64,000 nucleotides of DNA from Branchipolynoe longqiensis (Eukaryota; Annelida; Polychaeta; Phyllodocida; Polynoidae): assembly GCA_030323885.1 (NCBI GenBank), contig CM059199.1:38138590-38202589 (forward strand), given 5' to 3'. The notes beneath the pieces were generated by a model that was given only the letters and a program-made list of their open reading frames with translations, did not search any database and was not told the DNA's origin. Positions 53,664 through 63,625 of the stretch are shown in pieces (positions within the stretch are counted from its first letter, which is position 1; each line of letters opens with the position of its first letter). The position numbers and the translations under genes are program-made.

Positions 53664-54013
53664 CAAACGGGATGGCCGAATGAGTTTTGGTAGATCGTGG
53701 GATTTGAACCCACAGGTTCGAACCGTGGTCGAGTCAAACCAATGACGCTTCCCGTTCGGAAGGTCTGGGGTTCGAATCCCGGCCGAGTCAAATGGGTAAC
53801 TTACCAAATTGAAACTTGCCGCTCCCTCCACTGGTCTTCGGCATTCGTAGGATTCCAATGACTGGTTACCTCAGTGTCAGGAAAATATGACTGAGTGGGA
53901 AATCGGATCCTGGTCCTGGTGGGCTGGTCTAGTGAGTGGAGCAGCACTATGAAGTCGCCATGAGTGCATACCGTCTCAAAAGTCGATACCCGTAAAACTC
54001 CAACAAACAAATA
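53664..54013 (+). mobile_element. Chimeric SINE-L with two tRNA-like heads
   Basis: Head A with an internal deletion and duplicated box B (GACCAAACGGGATGGCCGAA ... AGGTTCGAACCGTGGTCGAG) runs to AACCAATGAC. It is followed at once by the 3' half of head B (GCTTCCCGTTCGGAAGGTCT, GGTTCGAATCCCGGCCGAGT) and then the normal body and (AAC) tail. Direct evidence for recombination or template switching between the two head types. Confidence 0.9.
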
Positions 54014-54184
54014 AAATGCAATGTTGGGACAACATTGGTCCGAATGCAGAGATGTCCATTGAAGCGATCTACTGTTGTATTGGGATGTGAGCGGATGAAG
54101 TGTCAAGATATGCGAGGCGCACTGTTTGAAAATACCTTTCAATATCAAAATAAGTCTGTTAAGAATTGAGGGCAGTTATTACAA

Positions 54185-55228
54185 CCGGACCCGGTGGCCG
54201 AATCGGTAGAGCACAGGCTTCCCGTGCGGAAGATCAGGATTTCTATTCTCGGTTGAGTCAAACCAATGACTTATAAAATTGATACTTGTTACTACCTATC
54301 TGCAACTTGTAAGATAGGACAAGGACTGATTAGCACAGTATGAGGACAATGGGAATGTGTGGGATATTGAGCCGTGGTGCCAGCAGCCTGGGGCCGTATG
54401 TAGGAGTCGGTGGTATTCGGTGGTAGCGAGCCAAAAGGCGGGAATTTCCCGGGTAGCGGCGAAAAGTGGTATGCATGAGGCGGTGATAGGCCTAACACCA
54501 AAAGCTTAACCAGTGTTACGTTACCCCTGAAAAATTGGAGGTATAGCGCTGTACGCGACAGTTCATTAGGCCCAAATCTATTCAATGCTGTCATATTTCA
54601 CAGAATTACATACGCAATAAGTGAAATTTCATGAAATTAACCCTAAATTCGAAGCAATATTAACGCTGCTGCTGGAACGGCGGCGATATTAATATTTATA
54701 TTTTCGAATCGACGAACATAAAGTAAACAAATCGCCGGCGCATCGACGTCGCTTTTCATACTGGCGGCGGCGGCGGCGGTTGCTTGCATTCGTCGGTTCG
54801 AAAATATTAATATCGTCGCCGTTGCGGCGGCAGCATTAATATCGCTTCGGATTTAGGGTTAATGTCATGAAATTTCACTTATTGGTTATGTAATTCTGTT
54901 AAATGTGATAGCCTTTAATATATTTAAGCCTAATATATGGTTACAGACGCAGAGGGATTTCCCAAATCTATAACTAAATTCATGTTTAGCTATAATGAAA
55001 GTGTTATGCGCTCCTGCATACCAATTGACACAGTTCCCGAGCTCGGTGATAGCTATATGGTGATACGCGGTAACACCAAAAGCCGCTACCACCAACTCCT
55101 GCATACAGGCCCAGGTCTCCCAGTAGGGCAGCTCTATAGAAGTTGTCAGGAGTGCACACTGTCACAAGTCGGTACCCGTCCTGATATGACCTTAGATGCT
55201 GCCAGGACGCATACCTCCAACAAGTAAA
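54185..55228 (+). mobile_element. SINE-L, head B, interrupted by a foldback element
   Basis: The 5' part (54185-54391: ACCCGGTGGCCGAATCGGTA ... GCCAGCAGCCTG) and 3' part (55113-55228: AGGTCTCCCAGTAGGGCAGC ... GATGCTGCCAGGACG) are the two halves of one copy. Confidence 0.9.
54391..55112. mobile_element. 722-bp foldback element inside a SINE
   Basis: Left end GGGCCGTATGTAGGAGTCGG, right end ACCAACTCCTGCATACAGGC. Arms remain complementary far inward (ATTTCACAGAATTACATA versus TATGTAATTCTGTTAAAT; CATGAAATTAACCCTAAATT versus GGATTTAGGGTTAATGTCAT; GGCGGCGATATTAATATTT versus its mirror). A GGC-repeat lies near the centre (54764-54780). CpG-rich core; no transposase. Confidence 0.88.
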
Positions 55229-55327
55229 GAGCGGTTATTAAATACTGAAAGGCGAGCTTGGTGCCAACGAAACAAAGGACCCATTAAGATGATTGAAACC
55301 TATTCGGCAACTATGTATATTTCTTAT

Positions 55328-55680
55328 TGTTGGAGGGTTGTTGGAGCTTTATGTCCTGACGTCATCTAAGGTCATATCAGGATGGGTACCGACTTGTGAC
55401 AGTATGCACACATGGCGAATTAATCGTGCTGCTCCACTTGGAGACCAGGCTACCAGTACCATGACCCGATATCCCACTCAGTGACATTATCCTGACACTG
55501 AGCTAATCAGCCCTTGCCCTATCCTAATAATACAGAGTGCCTGGCTTGGGATGTGACAAGTATAAATTTGTAAGTCATTGATTTGAGTCGACCAGGGTTC
55601 AAACCTATGGGTTCAAATCCCACGATCTACCAAAATGGGAGACGGGCGCTCAACTCATTCGACCATCCCCGTCTGGTCGA
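55328..55680 (-). mobile_element. SINE-L, head A, full length
   Basis: Reverse strand: GACCAGACGGGGATGGTCGA head, box B duplicated (GGGATTTGAACCC...GGTTTGAACCC), middle, core, GATGACGTCAGGACATAAAG tail. Confidence 0.93.
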
Positions 55681-56039
55681 TATTACGTTACTAGGCCTGC
55701 TTAGGTATTTCTTAGCACATCACTTTGCAGGGACATATCTCGTTAGCACTTGGTCAGGTGCCACCAATTTTGTCGGGGTATTAAGCAGTCTGCCTTCAAA
55801 CACAGACATCATTACTTCGGCGCGAGTTGAGCCTTTGATTGCTTTCGCCGAACTCCTCGTGGCCATTCACAACTCCTGAAAGCGGTTGCTATGCGCCGTT
55901 ACCATAACGACTGTCCTTATTGAATCTGAGCAGGGCATCAATCAGCTGGCCAACGAGTCGCCCATTACCATGGCAACGGCGGTTTTAACCCCGTTTATTA
56001 TAATGTTGAATTAAAACCAGTCCTCATTCACTGGACGCC
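55681..56039. other. Unassigned stretch with an X-box-like motif
   Basis: ATTACCATGGCAAC at 55964-55977 fits an RFX site. No repeat recognised; composition is ordinary, so this may be unique DNA. Confidence 0.4.
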
Positions 56040-56335
56040 TTAGCCGCGGTGAATGGGTATGGTAGAGCGCAGACTTCCCGTGCGGAAAGTCCGAAGGTAG
56101 GGAGTTCGAATCCCAGTCGAGTCAAATCGATGACTTATCAAATTGATACTTGTCGCTACCTAGCCTGGCGCTCGGCATGGATAGGATAGGGCGAGGACTG
56201 GCTAGCACTGTGTCAGGATAATGTAACTGTGTGGGATATTGGGTCATGGTGCTAGCGGTCTGGTCTCCCAGTGGGGCAGCACTATAAAGTCGCTATGAGT
56301 GTGTACTGTCATAAGTCGGTACCCGTCCTGATATG
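56040..56335 (+). mobile_element. SINE-L, head B, tail lost
   Basis: TAGCCGCGGTGAATGGGTAT, box B GAGTTCGAATCCCAGTCGAG, middle, core; stops at CGTCCTGATATGA where a reverse copy begins. Confidence 0.92.
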
Positions 56336-56526
56336 AACCTGACACTGACCTAACCAGTCCTTGCCCTATCCTAATAATAATGTTGTGCTACTGGCTAGGA
56401 AGCGACACATATCAATTTTACAAGTCATTGGTTTACTCGACTAGGGCACGACTAACCCAGGGGTTCGAATCCCACGATCTACCAAAACGGGAGACGGACG
56501 GTCAACTGTTTGGGCCATACCGTCTG
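56336..56526 (-). mobile_element. SINE, head A half, inverted against previous copy
   Basis: Begins at ACCTGACACTGACCTAACCA (core) and ends at the reversed head (GGGCCATACCGTCTG). Together with 56040-56335 it forms a tail-to-tail inverted pair. Confidence 0.88.
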
Positions 56527-56929
56527 TTTTAGATAAAGTTAACAACACTAACATGGCGGTTGCTATGAGAGTTTGGCTTGGAGGAGTGGAGGAGTCGTTG
56601 CGTGGTTACATGTCCGTCTGCCTGGTGGCTTTAGAGACCAGGCTGCCAGTCATTAGCAGTTGCCAGGTAATTAATGAGATGGGGCGTCGTGCAGGGCGCG
56701 GTAAAAAGGACACAATTAATGGCCGGCTAGAATGACAACGGCCACTGCGACCCGTTGCAACGGTCCGTCTCTAAGTGCCTGCCGCTGCGTGCTGATGGCG
56801 CTGTGAGCACTCGAGGTGGGAGAGAGGGTGGGATGTGGGAGGGTGGTGTCGTGGGTGGGAGGAGCTTGTACTGGACGACGTTCATCATTGATCATAATGT
56901 TTTATTGTTTTTTTTGTGTGTATCTTTTT
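56527..56929. other. Unassigned stretch
   Basis: Ordinary composition. A 60-codon frame at 56553 starting in AACATGGCGGTTGC context is not recognised and has no support. Confidence 0.35.
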
Positions 56930-57285
56930 TTTGATTGTGCTTATTCAATCCCTGTCCATAATGAGTAAGTCGCATCGTGGCTTGTTTTCATCGCTGAACA
57001 ACAATAGTCTCAACTTGGTAGTTGCCTTGTCATCTTAGCTGTTACTAGTGTTAGTGTCAGTGGCGAGCCTTAATAGTTAATTGTTAGCTTTTTTGGTGTC
57101 ACATTTGCGACATTTTTGTGTGATTGTGCTTATTTACCCTGTCATTAACGAGTAAGTCGCGTCGTGGCTTGTTTTCATCGCTGAACAGCAATAGTCTCAA
57201 TTTGGTAGTTGCCTTAGCTGTTAGTGTTAGTGGCTAGCCTTAATTAGGTTAGTTATTTTTGGTGCCACATTTGCGACATTTTGGT
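56930..57285 (+). repeat. Direct tandem duplication, ~180 bp x2
   Basis: TTGATTGTGCTTATT (56931) and GTGATTGTGCTTATT (57120) start two copies. Both contain GAGTAAGTCGC, CGTGGCTTGTTTTCATCGCT and CACATTTGCGACATTTT, about 85% alike by eye. Confidence 0.9.
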
Positions 57286-57350
57286 ATATACCTACCCCAT
57301 GCGCTAGTGTTAGTAGGGATACTCGGTTAACGCCATGACTTTGTTGTACA

Positions 57351-57705
57351 TTAAAGTTGCATAGTCCGATGAAAACATCAAATTTTCAAAATCAAAACAA
57401 TGATCTAGATTAGATTCTACATATCCAGCCTAGATACTGGTGCACTTATTAAGCATTTGTTGCTGCATAGAAGGGTGTAATGCGCCAATTTAATATAACA
57501 TGTTATTACTGAAGCCCATGGTGTCAGAGTTTTGGCATGCTTGCCAAAATTAATTTGGCATGTTTTTGCATCAGATATCTCCAATGTTTGCCATTTAAAT
57601 TAAAAGTTACTTCAGACTAAAGTAAGGTAGACTATAATGATTAATCTAATGTATTTATCTCAGAAAATGGCAACAACTTTAAACCATCGGACGATGCAAC
57701 TTTAA
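57351..57705 (-). mobile_element. M1 MITE, complete (355 bp)
   Basis: TTAAAGTTGCATAGTCCGAT to CCATCGGACGATGCAACTTTAA, TTAA at both ends. Confidence 0.93.
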
Positions 57706-57724
57706 ATTAAAGTAACAGCCAACG

Positions 57725-57905
57725 CTCTGTTTGTGCTACTTGGAGCTTTACGTCCTAGGATGGGTACCGACTTGTACAGGGTGCATTCAGGCAAGTTTAT
57801 AGTGTTGCCTCATTGGAAGACCCGACCACTGATACTGATAGTAGTACCATGACCCGATATCTCAATCACATAGTCACATTGTCCTGACACTGAGCCAACC
57901 AGTAA
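57725..57905 (-). mobile_element. SINE-L, headless and internally deleted
   Basis: GGAGCTTTACGTCCTAGGAT, GGTACCGACTTGTACAGGGT, GTCACATTGTCCTGACACTG, GAGCCAACCAG; truncated on both sides. Confidence 0.82.
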
Positions 57906-58700
57906 CAACTGACGCAATTCTCAATCAAGTAAATCTATGTAAAACATAATGGTTCAGGCGTAAAAACTGACAAGCGCCACCTGGGCCGAAATGAAACCAA
58001 GACTACCACGATGAGTTCAAAAAAGTGGAAAACTCTTCCCAAGAAAACCCCAAAAGACTAACATAGAACCTTAAGAAAACAACTAACATAGTAATAAGAA
58101 TATAACAAAAATACAATGCCAAGAGGGCCCAAAAAAGTAACATAGGCTACTAAACGTACCAACAGACTATACTGCTACTGAAATGCAGACAATCAAATAA
58201 CTTATCAGCAGCTACTGTCTGGTAAGACAACACCAACACTACAGCTGGCGAGCATTGAAAACAAGCCTGGGTACCCGGGCTTACATGCTATGGACAGAAT
58301 AAATACAGCCTCAATAAAAAATAAAAGAAAAAAAGGGTGCCATCAAATCTATGTTTTTTACAGAAGCTGCCACATCTCCTATATAATGTCTTACTCACTA
58401 TGACAATAATCGACTTTAACTGGAAAGCACAACACCAAATTCCATTTGACCGAAATGGATTTGTCGGGTGTTTTTTTTCACACCTGGACCCTTCAAATCT
58501 TTCTATAGCCTTCTTTAATGATTAATTGTGGCTTTGTGCATATCTGACAACGGCTGAATTGCAAAAAAAAAGTATATTTTGATTCTTCGATATGGAATAC
58601 AATTTCAAAATGTACATTTGATTATTCGATATGGAATAAAATTGGTGAATTCATTCACAATAAGTGGAGATTTGGTGGGTGGGGAAAGAATGAGTTTGTG
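57906..58700. other. Unassigned AT-rich stretch
   Basis: GGTTCAGGCGTAAAAACT at 57951 resembles one G1 terminus, but no partner end was found. TTTGATTCTTCGATATGGAA and TTTGATTATTCGATATGGAA (58579, 58617) are a short direct repeat. No gene recognised. Confidence 0.45.
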
Positions 58701-59044
58701 GTGTGGAGGTGTGGAGGTGGGACTGGGGGTGGGTGGGGGGGGGGCATCCGGCGGAAGTTGCTGGCGGAAGTCCGAAGCGGTTGGATTGGGGAGTTGAGGG
58801 ATGTGACATTGCGCAGTGCTCGGAGCGACGACAAGCGGCCATGTCTGACACTAGTCTGACGGCAATGGGGGCTGGTTCCCGCCATGCACCACGACGGGCA
58901 TGTCTGTCTTGTCCTGTATTGCGCATGTGCATGGATGTGCATCGGTATGTAGACACCAATCGTATCAGTATGAGCACAAATGTTATATCTATATATATAT
59001 GATTATACCGAATTATACAAGTATAAATGCTAAGGGAACACACA
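58701..59044. other. Unassigned stretch
   Basis: G-rich patch 58700-58745, then ordinary sequence and (TA)n at 58988. No gene recognised. Confidence 0.4.
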
Positions 59045-59050
59045 AGGAAA

Positions 59051-59105
59051 GTTTGTTTTATTTAACAGCGCCTCTAGAGCGCATTGATTTTTATCATCGA
59101 CTATA
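59051..59105 (-). mobile_element. SINE-II 3' end fragment
   Basis: Reverse strand: GATGATAAAAATCAATGCGC, TCTAGAGGCGCTGTTAAATA. Matches the end of 32626-32930. Confidence 0.85.
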
Positions 59106-59149
59106 GGACTTCAAAGGTAGAGGAACTTATATACTTTACTACTTCCTTC

Positions 59150-59310
59150 ATCAGCGCAAGCTGAAATAAGGTACATTATGATAATCGATGTAATATAGGA
59201 AACCCAAAACCAGAAAGAGCCATACAAAATGTCGGCTATTTAGAATAGAAGTTACTTCAAACTAAAGTAAAGTAGATTACAATAATCCATATCTATCTCC
59301 AGAGTCAGAA
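59150..59310 (-). mobile_element. M1 MITE fragment, diverged
   Basis: TAGAAGTTACTTCAAACTAA and GTAAAGTAGATTACAATAAT match the M1 interior; no termini. Confidence 0.6.
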
Positions 59311-59575
59311 ATGAAGAACAAAAGGGAGAATGAAGGGTTGGAGGGGAGAATGAATCTCCTCATTGGAGAAAATCTTTTTTTGAAAATAAACAAATTGCGC
59401 GCGGCGGCTTTAGTGGTACACCTGATACACCGTGTGGTGGGTGTGTGTGTTGGGGTGGGGGTGGGGTGCTGGGTGGGAGGGGGCATCTCCAGGTGGTTCT
59501 TATCTCCCCGCACTAAACGGCCACACTGATGAAAAGACACCCTGGAGTAGCGTCATGGGAACCATTATCCGCTCA

Positions 59576-59775
59576 CACACACCCTCACACACCCTCACAC
59601 ACATACACTCAGGGACCCCCACCACCCCACCACACAACCACTACACCACCATACCACCACCACCACACCACCACACCACCACACCACCATACCACCACAC
59701 CACCACTACACCACTACACCACCACACCACCACACCACCACACCACCACACCACCACACCACCACACCACCACAC
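59576..59775 (+). repeat. (CACACCCT)n then (CACCAC)n array
   Basis: CACACACCCTCACACACCCT followed by about 22 CACCACAC units. Confidence 0.95.
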
Positions 59776-59879
59776 ATGGAATACCCGCGTACATGTAACG
59801 GCTGCTCAAGAGTTTCTCAGATTTTGATCAATATAATTATCTCCATTTAATTTGTATTTCTTTGATAAAGAGAGGGCTG

Positions 59880-60130
59880 GTGTTTTCTTTCTCCTTTTCC
59901 CAAATGTATTTTTCTTTCTTTCTTTGTTCCTTCCATTCGTTCTTTTATTACTCTTTGGTTCTTTTGTTCTTTCTTCCATTCTTTCATTTTCATTCTTTCG
60001 ACGTTTCGTTATTTTGTTCTTTCTTTCTTTTCTTTCGCCAGTTTCGGTCTTTCTTTCTTTTGTTCTTTCTTTATTGCCTTCCTTCTTCATTCCTTTTTCA
60101 TTCCTTTTTTGTGTCTTTCTTTGTTTGTTT
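59880..60130 (+). repeat. (TTTC)n-rich pyrimidine stretch
   Basis: TTTCTTTCTTTCTTTG and TTCTTTCTTTTGTTC repeats. Phe-rich and Lys/Arg/Glu-rich frames are compositional. Confidence 0.88.
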
Positions 60131-60417
60131 CCTTGTGGTACAAAATGCATTCAGTTATGCCACGAAGAGCCCACCGCCACCCTTCACCCCCATCCCATCC
60201 CCCGTCACAAACTGACTAAACCACGTGACGGCAGTAGCTCCTGCCTGCCACCTGGCGGCTGATAAGGCAGTGGCCGAGGCCAGCGTGTGCACTCTACCCT
60301 CTGCTTCACGTTGCTGATGCGATAATTTAAGCCACATTTAGCTCGGAGATAAATGTGGCAACAACTTGTCAGCGCGACACCGCCGCACCGGGATTTGGCG
60401 GGAGTTGTGCACACTGC

Positions 60418-60895
60418 GCTTCCGGTCAGGGAAGAGGGCACAGTGGCACTTCCGGTTGAAGAAGTGAAGGAGGCGCATCACACTTCCGGTCAATGGAAGT
60501 GAGCACATCGCACTTCCGGTTGAAGAAGTGGAGAAGTGAAGTAGACACATTGCACTTCCGGTCAGGGAAGCGAGCACACCATACTTCCGGTTTGAGGAAG
60601 TGAGCACATCGCACTTCTGGTTGAAGAAGTGAAGTGGGCACACTGCGCTTCTGGTTTGAGGAAGTGAGCACATCGCACTTCCGGTTGAAGAAGTGAAGTG
60701 GGCACACTGCGCTTCTGGTTTGAGGAAGTGAGCACATCGCACTTCCGGTTGAAGAAGTGAAGTGGGCACACTGCGCTTCCAGTCAATGGAAGTGAGCACA
60801 TCGCACTTCCGGTTGAAGCAGTGATTGGAATTCTGATTGGAGAAGTGGTCATGTCACACTTCCGGTTGGGGAATGGGGTATGTCGCACTTCCGGG
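60418..60895 (+). repeat. ~31-bp minisatellite of ETS-type motifs (CACTTCCGGTTGAAGAAGTG)
   Basis: About 15 units of CACTTCCGGTY...GAAGTGAGCACATCG. Around ten contain intact CTTCCGG, the core of the ETS/GABPA site (ACCGGAAGTG on the other strand). Each unit is also a small inverted repeat (CACTTC...GAAGTG). Flanking GC-rich sequence begins near 60200. A Cys/Ser/Leu/Pro repeat frame on the reverse strand is not considered coding. Confidence 0.9.
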
Positions 60896-60944
60896 TCAGG
60901 TAGTGCTGTATGTAGTGTGCTTGCTAATATCCTTTGTGTATGTG

Positions 60945-61070
60945 GTGATGTGTATATATATATAATATATATATTTCCTATATATATGTACGTATATATA
61001 TTACATATATATATACACACATATATATTACATATATATATTACATATATATATACACACATACATAGTG
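60945..61070. repeat. (TA)n/(TATATACACACA)n block
   Basis: TATATATTACATATATATAT and ACACACATATATA units repeated. Confidence 0.93.
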
Positions 61071-61241
61071 TAGGGAGTAAACTCGCTGGTCCTACCCATC
61101 GTGTGGTGGGGTGCCCAACGGTGGCGCCACCAAGAGTGCAACTCAAGAAAGAAATTTAAATAACAGGTTGGTAATGCCTACTGCCAGTCCGAAGAGATTC
61201 GGGGCCACCCCAATGTTTTGCCGTTTCAATGTTGTAAAAAT

Positions 61242-61380
61242 GTCCCCAGCTTCTACAACTGTCCCTACTGAAGATTAATCTTCAACCAAAGATTGGGCCG
61301 ATTTATCGGAGCCTCTCTATAATGTTGCAGTTCTGCAACCAGTAACCGTTGTAAGGTTACAAACAACCCCGCAAGCAAGT
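61242..61380 (-). repeat. Dispersed repeat R2 (copy 2)
   Basis: Inverse of 35501-35644, including the palindrome TGAAGATTAATCTTCA at 61269-61284 and GTAACCGTTGTAAGGTTACA. Confidence 0.85.
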
Positions 61381-61794
61381 AATGCCTTCTGTAAATTATA
61401 CTAGCATAACACTGATGAATCATATAAACTGGCAAATTGTCACAGTAATACTAATACTCTTTTACAATCCCAGATTCTCCCAGTTCCCCTCACTGCAACC
61501 GTTATGCCCCGCCCATCCAAAGTGTCCTAAGCCCCCCCTCCCTCCCTCCCATCACCCCCCCCCCCCCGCCTCTGCCCGCCCCGATCCCCTTCACCACGCC
61601 CTCGGAGCACTGCCCTGAGTCACCGGGCTCTCGTGCCGTCGTGGCATTAATGTGACTGCTTCTGTCAAAGTGATGCGTCCTTTTGAAATTGAATCTAAAT
61701 TGGTGACGGACCCGATAGTGTGTACGATCTGATCCTCATAATGGCATGGGGCCGTCGTACTACTGGCGAGCAGCTCACTGTGTGACGTCATGCA
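61381..61794. other. Unassigned stretch with C-run
   Basis: C-run 61555-61567; otherwise nothing recognised. Confidence 0.4.
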
Positions 61795-62091
61795 GGGGAT
61801 GGCTGAATGAGTTGAGCGTCCACCTCCCGTTTTGGTAGATCGTGGGATTCAAAACCATGGCTTTGAGTTTGAGCGAATTCGAAAGCCTTGGCTTTGAACC
61901 CTGGTCGAGTCAAGGCCATGGCTTTGAGCGAATTCGAAAGCCATGGCTTTGAACCCTGGTCGAGTCAAACCAATGGCTTAACAATTGATACTTGCCGCTT
62001 CCTAGCCAGATGCTTAGGATAGGGCAAGGACTGGTTGACTCAGTTTCAGGATAATGAGACTGACTGAGATATCAGGTCATGGTGCTGGCAG
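61795..62091 (+). mobile_element. SINE-L, head A with 57-60-bp internal duplication
   Basis: GGGATGGCTGAATGAGTTGA head. Then GAGCGAATTCGAAAGCC..TGGCTTTGAACCCTGGTC occurs twice (61871-61917 and 61927-61967), so box B is present in duplicate. Normal middle and core follow, then truncation at GGTGCTGGCAGCC. Confidence 0.9.
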
Positions 62092-62141
62092 CCCCAAACG
62101 GAAGACGGACGCTCAACTCATTTGGCCATTCCGTCTGGTTT
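62092..62141 (-). mobile_element. Head A scrap, inverted
   Basis: Reverse strand: AACCAGACGGAATGGCCAAA, GAGTTGAGCGTCCGTCTTCC. Opposes the preceding copy. Confidence 0.82.
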
Positions 62142-62154
62142 TAATTTGTGAGAC

Positions 62155-62197
62155 ACACACATATAAGTATATATTTAACGTTATATATAGTTAATAT

Positions 62198-62228
<31 letters not shown>

Positions 62229-62243
62229 TGAAAGGGAGTGCCT

Positions 62244-62281
<38 letters not shown>

Positions 62282-62350
62282 TATAATGCACTGTCTCACA
62301 CACATCGTGATAATATTGTATATGTATATATATACATAATGTATTATATC
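62155..62350. repeat. (TA)n-rich palindromic block
   Basis: Two long TA tracts (62191-62225 and 62246-62278) around GAAAGGGAGTGCCTTA. Confidence 0.93.
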
Positions 62351-63130
62351 ATGTTATCACAATATTCCTGTGGTCCATGCTAATATAGCAAACAACTAAT
62401 TAACCCAGATATGTGTCATCACCCATTTAATACCGTCTGGTCTGGCAATTCAACAGACACAACCGCACATACTACTGACACATCTATTTCAATATGCACT
62501 GAAATTCATTCGGTATAAAGAAGCTCGAACATTCAGCACAGACTGACCATTTCAATCCTCTCAGTGAGAAAGCTCCTAATTTGGAACCCAAATTGATTGG
62601 AAAGCAGACGACATTTCCCTCTGACGGCGGAGAGCGCGGTTAATTCTAACCGTCTGCCGCGCGTGGTCGAGTGCAGCCCGCCAGGCAGTCAGCCAGTCCG
62701 TGGCGCGAAAAGCTCCCACCAGGTGTCGTCTGCTCGCTGACCTCGGGCTTTTCATGAATTTTGAACTCTCTATTTTCTCATCAAATATTGACTGCAGCAG
62801 CGCCATTGCGCCTGACACATGAGAAGCCAGCAGTAACTAGCCAGCCCCCCCCCCCCACCCCCCTGCCCCCGCCCCCATCCACACATGCACACTCCTGGCA
62901 CATACATACATACCCACCCATGGCAAACTAGGAGTAAGACAGATGCAGGCTTTCATGTGTACAGCTTGTTTGCATTAATTTGTGGCCTCCGCCCATATCC
63001 AATTTATCGGCAAAGTTCCATTTCCCCCACCACAAAGGAGTAATAATTTATTTTCATTTGACCCATAATTAAATTCAATTAATTGAATTATATATTTATT
63101 TATTAATATTTCATCAGTGATCATTTTCAT
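62351..63130. other. Unassigned stretch with one uncertain reverse frame
   Basis: An 80-codon frame on the reverse strand (62576-62818) has ordinary, non-repetitive composition (start MSGAMALLQSIFDEKIESSK, then Arg-rich). I recognise no family, there is no promoter or splice evidence, and length is within chance. C-run 62846-62856. Confidence 0.35.
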
Positions 63131-63134
63131 TTTC

Positions 63135-63330
63135 GCAAGAAATCATATATATATATTAACATATATATATGTAAATTGTTCCCCACTTCCAAATAGATTC
63201 TATCCAATATATATTTAATATATAATTATATTATATATATATATATATGTAAATTGTTCCCCACTTCCAAATAGATTCTATATAATATATATTTAATATA
63301 TAATTATATTAATATATATGTTAACATATA
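63135..63330 (+). repeat. 78-bp direct duplication in AT-rich DNA
   Basis: GTAAATTGTTCCCCACTTCC at 63171 and 63249, each followed by AAATAGATTCTAT and an ATATATTTAATATATAATTA block. Confidence 0.93.
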
Positions 63331-63389
63331 TACATTGATATCTATACACTTATATTTATACAGATATATCTTTATCTATATGTATAGCA

Positions 63390-63625
63390 GAGTTCAGGCG
63401 CAAACCCCTGTAAAGACAACTCCAAAAATGGAGATGTACAGCGGAATCAAGCCTTCAAAATCTTCATCTTTTACATTCCTATTTTGTGTTCATTGCTCCA
63501 TTATCTTCATCACAAGTAAAGAGGAATTAGTTCGAATTATAAATATAATTACCTTCGGGTAAAAACCTTTTAATGTGTTATTGTAATTAAGCTTTTGGAT
63601 TGACGTTTACATTGCACATGAACTC
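63390..63625. mobile_element. G1 MITE, third copy
   Basis: GAGTTCAGGCGCAAACCCCT at the left, GGATTGACGTTTACATTGCA and CATGAACTCT at the right. Interior shares TTCATTGCTCCATTATCTTC with the copy at 10105. Confidence 0.88.

Noticed and set aside
62576..62818. 80-codon non-repetitive frame as a host exon
   Set aside because: Not recognised, length within chance expectation and no splice or promoter support. A protein search or RNA-seq would decide.
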